NCBI GenBank assembly: GCA_019914945.1
Contig: CM034100.1
Location: forward strand, 15,697,096 to 15,761,095
DNA: 64,000 nucleotides
Direction: 5' to 3'
Source: Typha latifolia
Lineage: Eukaryota > Streptophyta > Magnoliopsida > Poales > Typhaceae
The notes under the pieces are model-generated. The model searched no databases, was not told where the DNA came from, and saw nothing but the letters and a program-made list of their open reading frames with translations. The position numbers and the translations under genes were made by a program. Shown piece after piece: positions 56,381 through 64,000 of this stretch (its first letter is position 1; every line of letters begins with the position of its first letter).

Positions 56381-58117
56381 GTATGAGTCCAAAAGTCCCA
56401 AGACATGGATTGCTATATGGTGCTAGTTTTGAGTGCATGAACAATAATTAATATTTGGGCAATGTAATAGTGTGTGGTGGTTTAGAAGCCAATCATTTTG
56501 GGATAAGGAGATTGTGTGAGTTAGAGCCACTCATTTCTCACCCTCTCTCTGTCTCTCTGTTTGTGGCTTTTGTTGGAGATTCCCAAAGATATACCAAGCA
56601 TGCTTCTTGAGGTAGTATGGGTCCATGACCATCATAATTTTGAGGCTAAATGACATATGGGAAGATCAGTGAGCCATGTTATGGTGAATGTGATGCATCA
56701 TGCATGTGTAGGATAATTTTGTTGCAAGTGTTAATGGGCCAGCCCATTTGGATTGGACTGAAACAATTGGGCCTAAGGCTTGGAATTAATATCCACATTG
56801 AGTCCTAATTAGTTAGAGACAAACCCAGCCCAGTGTAAGTTACAAATTACTCCATGCTGTTGTGTCCAAAATTAGACCTGTCCATAAACTTTCATTTGTA
56901 TCAGCAAAGTCTATACTAATGTGAGAAAACTAAATAGTCGTTGATAAACTCATCAAATTATTATAATACCCTTGTAGAAAAATTAATTATTACATTGTTT
57001 GAGGAACTATGAATCTTCTACTAAGATATTTTAAAGATGATTCAGATATTTTATTCTATGATTATATATTTGATTTTTGAAGAGAGATATACGATGATAA
57101 AGAGTAAATAACTAAAGGGAGACAACGCATTTCTTCTAAAGAATGAAGAATGGGATTTTGAATAAATTTAATAGAGAAAGATAATTATGACAATTTGATG
57201 TCCACTCTAGGAGAAAAAAAAAATTCCTCTCCAAGAATGGATGAACATTGGTCTAAATCATAAGGAGATAAAGTGATACGAAGGAAAGATTTATAAGTAT
57301 AGTTCAATTTTAGGGACAATCATAGAGAGATAACTAGTAATTGACCTTAGTGTAATTATAGATTGCATAAATAGAGGTTATACCCTTTTATTGGCTGAGA
57401 AAAGATACATTTCTCTTTGTTGTTTTAACCTTCTAGGCCACTTCCAAAGTGGAGATTAGTGCACTCATCAGTGGTAGTGCCCTCCATCAAATTGAAGTGC
57501 CAAGAGAAGGACATCAGAGAGGAATGATCTTTTTGAGAGACATTGTTGTCAATCAATGTAAAACTTGGACAAGATATGGACTGTTTCCTATAAGTATCCA
57601 ACCTAAAGTGATACGGTGCTTGTAAAGTAGCAGATACTCCCATGATTCCATCAAAAGATTTTGCACTCCAGATCCCCTCTCACATCCAAGTTTAAAAAAT
57701 TATTCATCATAATTAATTGATAATTACGATCAAATTACCACAGACAATCGATACGTGACTCTCAAAGTTAGCAAGGAGTAGGTATAACTAATGCTTTATA
57801 AGGCTATTAACAAAGTAACATACATACCTAATCCAAAGGAATCCTATGTGTAATCACAGCATCATCCACCGTCCACGTCGCCTCGCGCGAAAGCATCTCT
57901 TGCCTTGGGGACCCACACACCATGGACGCTTTTGTCCCCCTTTTCAACCATCCTATTCCTCGAGGGTATTTTCGTCCAACAAAATTATAAAATAATTTTT
58001 TTTTTTGAAAAAAAAGGTGCTCCTCTCCTCTGCTCCACCTCCACCTCCACCTAGTAAAGTAAATTTAGGACGTTTATCCATCGAAAATTTAAATTATTTG
58101 AATTCCGCTCTCCTTCC
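56381..58117. other. Intergenic region between GAPB and the ATL gene (divergent)
   Basis: The first few hundred bases are the GAPB promoter. 56.9-57.7 kb is AT-rich with short open frames on both strands that match nothing I can name; it may be a worn retroelement flank, but I saw no diagnostic motif. 57.85-58.12 kb is the ATL promoter. Confidence 0.45.
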
Positions 58118-58124
58118 TATATAA
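58118..58124 (+). promoter_or_regulatory. TATA box of the ATL gene
   Basis: TATATAA lies about 46 nt upstream of the start codon at 58170, so the leader would be only around 15-20 nt, or a start site further upstream is used. Confidence 0.45.
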
Positions 58125-58169
58125 TCGAGCCCTAATCTCGAAACTTCGATCTCCCTCCATCTCCACTCA

Positions 58170-58769
58170 ATGCCTCCCGCCACGAGAATCCTCCAGGTTG
58201 ACTCTGCCCAATTACCTGCAGCGACGGCGGCGGCGGAACCGCCGGAACCCCTCGCGGTCGATTCCGACGTGGTGGTGATCCTCGCTGCGCTGCTCTGCGC
58301 GCTCATCTGCGTCGTCGGCCTCGCCATGGTGGCGCGGTGCGCGTGGACGCGGCGCTCCGCCTCCGGGGGCGGAGGAGGAGGAGGAGGAGATCCGTCTGCT
58401 CCGCCGCCTCCGGCGGCGAACAAGGGGCTCAAGAAGAAGGCGATCCGCTCGCTCCCCAAGGTCGCGTACGGCGGGGGAGAAGGGAAGCGAGCGGCGGAGT
58501 GCCCGATCTGCCTCGCGGAGTTCGAGGAGGGGGAGGAGGTCAGGGTTCTCCCGCAGTGCGGGCACGAGTTCCACATCGGATGCGTGGACACCTGGCTCGG
58601 GGCCCACTCCTCGTGCCCCTCGTGCCGCCGCGTCCTCGTCGTAGGGGCAGCGCCGGCACCGCCGCCGCGGCGCTGCCGGCGGTGCGGGGCGAGCTCGTCG
58701 GCTGCGGCGGCGGAGGAGGGGAGAGCTAAGGCCAGGGAGGACAGCGGCGGCGATAGCTTCCTGCCCTAG
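58170..58769 (+). CDS. ATL-family RING-H2 E3 ubiquitin ligase, single exon
   Basis: One uninterrupted frame of 199 residues, very GC-rich. A single hydrophobic segment ([21 protein letters not shown], about 31-51) would anchor it in a membrane. A poly-Gly stretch and a poly-Pro stretch follow. The basic segment [16 protein letters not shown] matches the GLD motif position of the ATL family. The RING-H2 finger, about 110-151, reads [20 protein letters not shown] then [12 protein letters not shown] and SCPSCR, with all eight zinc ligands in the C3H2C3 order. A short Ala/Arg-rich tail ends in FLP. Intronless genes of this length are usual for ATLs. It should transfer ubiquitin from an E2; substrates are unknown. 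The ATL8/79/80 group is the closest I recall. Long reverse-strand frames here are GC artefacts. Confidence 0.93.
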   Translation: MPPATRILQVDSAQLPAATAAAEPPEPLAVDSDVVVILAALLCALICVVGLAMVARCAWTRRSASGGGGGGGGDPSAPPPPAANKGLKKKAIRSLPKVAYGGGEGKRAAECPICLAEFEEGEEVRVLPQCGHEFHIGCVDTWLGAHSSCPSCRRVLVVGAAPAPPPRRCRRCGASSSAAAAEEGRAKAREDSGGDSFLP

Positions 58770-60984
58770 CTGAGGTTAGTAGTTTTAGCAGGAAGGTGAA
58801 GACTGTAAAATTGTAAATTTCCTCGTGTGCCCTTTTGCAGCTTGGATTGAAGTGTTGGCTTTGTACATTATTTGGAATTTTTCCAAGTATATAAACAGGT
58901 TAAAATTATTGTAAAATTATTAGGATTTTTCTACTTTTAAATCTCTGCCTGTAGAAAGATCCACCCTTATCCTCATCGTCGGTTCTTCCCGTCGGACTGC
59001 CGATCATCTATTGCCTCTGCTTATCGGAGTTCGGGTATTAAAAAAAGAACGGAGGCGTGGATGGTTAGGGAAGAAAGGGACGGTTGGGAAATCACGGAAA
59101 GAACGTGAGCTTGAAATTAGGGAAATCACGGAAAGCATTTGGGGATACTTCTCCGTCTTACACTTGTAATATAAATTATACACTCTAATCTAATTACAGA
59201 TTGTAGTTTAGTCCTACGAGTTCATAATTAAATTTATTCTCTTTATTTAGTTTATAAACTCATAATATGACTCATACTATTATATTAGATTATTAATTAA
59301 CTTAGAAACTTTAATTAACACTATACATCATACATTTTATTTTTAACACCAGTTGCGGATAGTAATTTTGTTTCTTTCTCTTATCAATTGCATTAAGATT
59401 AGTTGGCATGTAGCTGTGGATCTTTGACTTACATTGGAGATCATTTACCAAAGGGCTACAATTAGGATGGTAGATTAAACTTGGTTATTATCTAATAATA
59501 CTTTTTTAAGATTTTAAGCTCACCGAATGCTACTTTCTGGGCATTATTAAATTATCCACTACCCATGGGCTGGTTCCCAGAAGCTACCAGCCATTAATTT
59601 CCAAGTATTGTATCCATATCATTGGTGCTCCCACATAGTGGGATGCTGTGTTAATGCATTGCATACCTTTTGCCCGGATTTGTTGGAGTTAAGTGGACAG
59701 ACACTACCATTATGATTACTACTCCGTACCTATTCAGAGAATTATTTGTTTCTCTTTTCCTCTGCTGATTCTCCTTTCTTTTTAGTTTTTTCTAATTTTT
59801 TTTTAAATTTCAACACTGTCTTAGTCCCACTTTTTTTCTTTATTTGTTCCATACTTTTTTTTTCATTATATCACTGAAAAAAATAAAATATATAGGGTGC
59901 CCTATTGGAGGTGACTAATAGTAACAGTTTTGTGCATGCCTTTAAAATTTTAATGCTTAAATTTATAATATATAAAAATAAGTTTAAATTAGGAGGGTAC
60001 ACAAACCTATCTTTGTATGGCTCGCCCATATATTGAGCTGATTTGGTTCAACTTGGTTACAGCTCTGATAGAATAAAAAAAAACCTCCCTTTCATTAGAT
60101 GTTATAGCTAATTGGACTATAATATAAATAAATAGCTAATTGAGCTGGGATCATATTAGCAACTCTAGTTAGAAACGAGCTGGAATTTTGAGCTTAGCTT
60201 AGAGGTGATCATATGACCCAATCCGCTCATCCAGCTCGAACCCACCAAGCTCAAGTTTGAATTGCTAATGGGTAGCACAAGCCAGCTCTTTGCCCACCTA
60301 ATTTGGCCTGAAAGCTCGCCCGTTGGCCCGACCCGAAAGCCTAGCTTAAAGTTTGGTCACGAAGCCTACTCATAAACCCTATGGTATAATACTTCTTTGA
60401 ATAGCTTATATCTTGACCTAATAGTCATGCTACACCCAGTAGTCTACAATGTATTCCAACAGTAATATGAGTATATGAGAGATGTACAATACTTTTTAAA
60501 TATTTTTTAGAATGTTGTTTTTATAAAAACAAGGGCAAGGGAAATATTTTTTAAAAATGAGTCTAAGAGTAAAAATAATTATAAAAATATTCTAAAAGTT
60601 TTATTAAGCCCAACCTGCCTCACGAGTCGATGGGCGATGACAAAGATTATTATAGCCCGGCCTAAACTTGGCCTAGTCTGCCAGCCCATTGACCCGACCC
60701 ACTGGATGAGGCTCTAGCTCAGTTCATTTAGAGCTCTAGCCGAAGTCAAGTCGAACTCTAGACTACCCGAGCTCAAGTGGTTAGTCGATATGTCCAACTT
60801 CGAGAATTTAATCTTATGATTAGTCTATTAGTTCTCTAGCGATAATAAAATATAATAAAAAGTAATAAGAGCGTTAGTCAGGGTGTTAAATGAGAAACTA
60901 CCGCTATGCTGTCGCTCTGTTCTCTGTCTTCGCCGCTTTCGAACACACGCCAAAATCTCACTAACCCTAGCTCTAACCTTCTTG
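58770..60984. other. Intergenic region between ATL and MCD1-like genes
   Basis: No gene recognised. 58.8-60.0 kb is AT-rich. 60.18-60.78 kb contains many GAGCT, GCCCGACCC and AGCCCG words on both strands, a composition common in decayed noncoding plant transposons; I cannot define its ends. The last 150 bp is the MCD1-like leader. Confidence 0.45.
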
Positions 60985-61002
60985 ATGTCTAGGCGGCGAT
61001 GA
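60985..61002 (+). promoter_or_regulatory. Five-codon upstream ORF overlapping the MCD1-like start
   Basis: ATG at 60985 opens a frame encoding MSRRR whose TGA stop (61000-61002) overlaps the proposed main ATG (60999-61001) as ATGA. Such overlap allows termination-reinitiation; whether it happens here is inference. Confidence 0.5.
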
Positions 61003-63886
61003 CATCCATCTCCGGTGCCCTCTCCATCCTTACAATCCAACCCGGTTCTCCGAAGGTGAATTATTACTTTCTTCCTCTTTTCTTCGCGTTTCTTTGAATC
61101 CCCCTTTTCCTGTAACTTTATCTGCTGTTGCTTTTCAGGCTCCAATTCGAGATTTCGAGTGCTGGAACTCCGTGAATCTCTGGCCCGTTTCTTATCACTT
61201 GAGACGGGCTTGCGTGAGATCGAGATGGGCGTTCTCGATTAGGGCTGAGTCCAGTAAGAATGGTAATGCCGAAGGTGGAGTTCACGTGGAGGTGGAGAAG
61301 AATGGGTCGGGATTTCTTGAAAGAAGAGTTGGGTCGTTGAGACAAATGGTGGATGCTTTACCTCCTGCTGTTCTTGTGGTTAGCTCGGTTTTCCTTTTTC
61401 TTGCATCTTTTTTGCTTTGTTAACAGGAATTTTTTTTTTAAATTGCGTTGATGCCGTTGCTTGATAAATTTGTGCAAGATTGCTAATTTCATGGGAACTA
61501 AACACATACTATCTTTACTCACAGAAGACTGCTACATTAGCAAAGATAAGTAAAACTTGTGTTTGGTCTCATATTTACTCATGTAGAATTTCTTATCTAT
61601 ACTCTTTTTTCACCTCGCGAAGATATAATATGGACTATATTAGGAGTGGGCCGAGGCCGCTTGAGACATGCAATTATCGATTCCCATGTTCCATTTGTTA
61701 ACTCTTTAGTTAAAAACAAAAAGATTAGTATTATTTTCTCATTTCTTGCATGATGTTAAGGATGAGCTTTCATGCTCTTCCTTTTTCATTTGTTGTAGGT
61801 GAGGAGAAATGTAGGCTCAAATTTTGCTATAGCTGTATGCATCACATTTGCCTGTTTGGTCATTGTTGCAAGAAAAATCATGGTTAAAAAACAGAGACAT
61901 GATTATCAAGGATCTGTTGCCGATCTTGTAAGGCGTGGGCAATTGAAATCTGATCGAAGAGGCATGTATGTTCATTTACTCTTCCCTTGTACTCCAAATT
62001 ATTCTGTAAAGTCTGATAGATGCGTAATTTTGCAACAGTAGCATGTGGAAATGCCTTTGTTTGTTGCTGAAGCATGCTCGTAATTTTCAATTGATATTTT
62101 ATTTTATTCCTTTGACTTCCTCCTATGTGGCTTTTAAATAGACTGATGCTGGAATGGCTTTTAATTATTCCTTTAATTTGCACTTTTAGAAAGTTCTTTT
62201 GTGATCTGGGAAAACACGGAGTAGGTAATACATGATAGGAGCAGATGAAGGGAATGTTGGTTGCAATGTTTAGTGAGAGGGAGTAGCAAACACGGTCAGC
62301 TAGGAGATAAGCTTTGCCATGTACAAGTATACTTAAATTAGTCGAAAGGATGATGACCTCTTGATATTTATATTATATCTAGTGAAATAATGGTTGATGA
62401 CGTTGTATGTATTAATCATATCATTCTAAAGTTTGATTTCTTATTATGCAGTATATGTTTTGCTTTTATACTTTCAAGAAGCATTAGAGATTTCCTTATA
62501 ATATTCTCCTTTCTGCAGCACGAAGCCTCTGAAGTACGATGACCCTTTTAATAATCCTTTTGTAAAGATTGACAAGGGTAATACATCTATTCAAATGTTT
62601 GGGAAGGTTTATCGTTTGGCTCCCATTACCCTTACTGAAGAGCAACAGTCAATCCATCAGAAGAGGAGATCCCGTGCATACGAATGGAAGAGACCAACCA
62701 TTTTTCTTAAAGAGGGTGATTCAATCCCTCCAAATGTTGATCCTGATACAGTTAGATGGATTCCAGCCAACCACCCATTTGCTGCTACTACTAATGACAT
62801 TAATGAGGATATTGCGAAAAACAATGTGTATCAGAAGGATGGTGTCCCCTTTCGTGTTAAAGCTGAACATGATGCATTGCAGAAAAAACTACAGGCTCTA
62901 CAGCGCGTAAGTGTTAATGAATGATGCACTATATTTCTTTGTAAATCTCGGTGTTGTGATACTTATTAATAACAGTTATGCCATAAGCAAGAAAAAAAAG
63001 AAGAAAGTTTGCGTAGGGATGTCGGTAAGATGTATTTTTTCCTTAAACTGGACAAGTTACATGGCTAGCCCAAGGCTTTTGGGAAACGGAAGTTTTGCAG
63101 GGTAGTTGAGGTAAAAGTTTTGGTTTATGTATTGTCTTAGATGATAATACCAGTTGGGTTTGCTGCACTCATTGCATTAGTATGATTGTGCTGAATCACG
63201 TGATTTAGCAAGCCGTGGTGGATTTGGTTGGAAGACTTGAGTAGTGGATATATTCTTGTGAAAACTGTTCGTGTGTGGTTGAACATATACCATATAACAT
63301 TGATTATATTGTTTAGTTTTGGAGTTGTCTACAGAAGAGTACTATGGAGTATGACTATGTCTTTTCTCCTGTCTCAGAATTTTATGGTGCCGCTCTATCA
63401 TCTTTGATAAAATGCACTTCTTCTTTTACGGTTTTACTTTCTCAATATTATATGGTAATTGGTAATTGACCTAATTTTGTAGAAGAGTTTTATGCTTCCT
63501 CTCTCTTTCCTGATAACGAAAGGGGAACATCATCTTTCTGGTGTAACTAATAGGAGATTAACAAAATGAGTTCTAAGAGAGAAACTGGCATGATTCTTTT
63601 CCTCAGTATTGATTCTCTTTTGATTAGTTTTGGATATCTACACACCTTATCTGTTCATAATCTGATAAACAGTCTGTTGTTGCAGGACCCAAACTCTGAT
63701 AAAGTAGTCGTCAATCTCGAGAGACCATTCAGGTCATCAGAGAAGCTGCGAGAACAACCAGAAACCAGTACATCTGCAAACAGGCAAAATGAGCATATCA
63801 ACTTGAGGACTGATGAGGACCCAGATCCATCTGATAACAGATCAGAATCACAAGACTCGAGTAACAGTCGGGCTGATCAGTTGTAA
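60999..63886 (+). CDS. MCD1: MCD1-like chloroplast division-site protein, 5 exons
   Basis: Exons 60999-61055, 61139-61378, 61799-61965, 62519-62906 and 63686-63886 give 350 residues, close to the length I recall for Arabidopsis MCD1. The N-terminal ~60 residues are Ser/Arg-rich with few acids, a probable plastid transit peptide. One membrane span (FAIAVCITFACLVIVA) lies near residue 110. The conserved core follows: GSVADLVRRGQLKSDRRG, PLKYDDPFNNPFVKI, MFGKVYRLAPITLTEEQQ, KRRSRAYEWKRPTIFLKEGD, VDPDTVRWIPANHPFA and NNVYQKDGVPFRVKAEHDAL. MCD1 is an inner-envelope protein that helps position the FtsZ ring. The acidic, Ser-rich tail is poorly conserved. A GTAAGTAT donor-like sequence overlaps the last codons, so an extra downstream exon is possible. 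The identification rests on remembered similarity. Confidence 0.8.
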
Positions 63887-64000
63887 GTATATTTTGAGAG
63901 CCAGAATGGCTCAAAACCAGTACTCGTGAGCAGAAAGTTTTGTTTCCAGGCAGCCTATTGTCATGTATACACGACTGAAAACTATGTACCATATACACTA

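Noticed and set aside
57425..57643. 72-residue minus-strand frame considered as a retroelement fragment
   Set aside because: No reverse transcriptase, protease or zinc-knuckle motif could be recognised.
58094..58607. Long antisense frames over the ATL gene
   Set aside because: Arg/Ala/Pro-rich mirror frames of a GC-rich exon; the plus frame has an intact RING-H2 finger.

Overview
This window is plant nuclear DNA. Long spliced genes of land-plant families lie in AT-rich intergenic sequence full of CT/GA and TA microsatellites. GC content is sharply bimodal: the zinc-finger exon at 13.4-13.8 kb and the RING-finger gene at 58.2 kb are very GC-rich, the other genes are not. That bimodality, plus AGO1 and IDD sequences closest to monocot forms as I remember them, suggests a monocot. 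I cannot name the species.

Layout: 1.2-8.2 kb (+) EXS-domain membrane protein; 13.0-16.6 kb (+) INDETERMINATE-domain C2H2 transcription factor; 18.6-19.4 kb (+) dead LINE fragment; 19.7-26.9 kb (-) ARGONAUTE1, with a miR168 site, a leader upstream at about 28.8 kb and a probable SINE in one intron; 32.8-36.1 kb (-) SET-domain methyltransferase of the Rubisco-LSMT/SETD3 type; 36.7-41.1 kb (-) THUMP-domain protein; 42.5-46.2 kb (+) glutamate receptor-like channel; 47.7-52.9 kb (-) IRE1 kinase/endoribonuclease; 54.0-56.3 kb (-) chloroplast GAPDH subunit B; 58.2-58.8 kb (+) ATL-type RING-H2 E3 ligase; 61.0-63.9 kb (+) MCD1-like chloroplast division protein.

I rebuilt each multi-exon gene by hand from splice sites, reading phase and recalled family conservation. 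In all nine spliced genes the exon lengths sum to a multiple of three with no internal stop: 472, 528, 1071, 493, 361, 915, 995, 452 and 350 codons. These are independent eukaryotic genes, not a cluster. GAPB and MCD1 serve the chloroplast, AGO1 and IDD act in gene regulation, IRE1 and the ATL ligase in protein quality control and turnover.

I found no undescribed system. The points most worth a second look are three GC-AG introns among 69, a short intron built from local repeats that removes an in-frame stop in the EXS gene, two upstream ORFs abutting or overlapping start codons, a 90-bp in-frame tandem repeat in the IRE1 lumenal region, a NAGNAG acceptor in IRE1, the SINE-like insertion in AGO1, and a possible inverted-repeat element at 16.9-17.8 kb.
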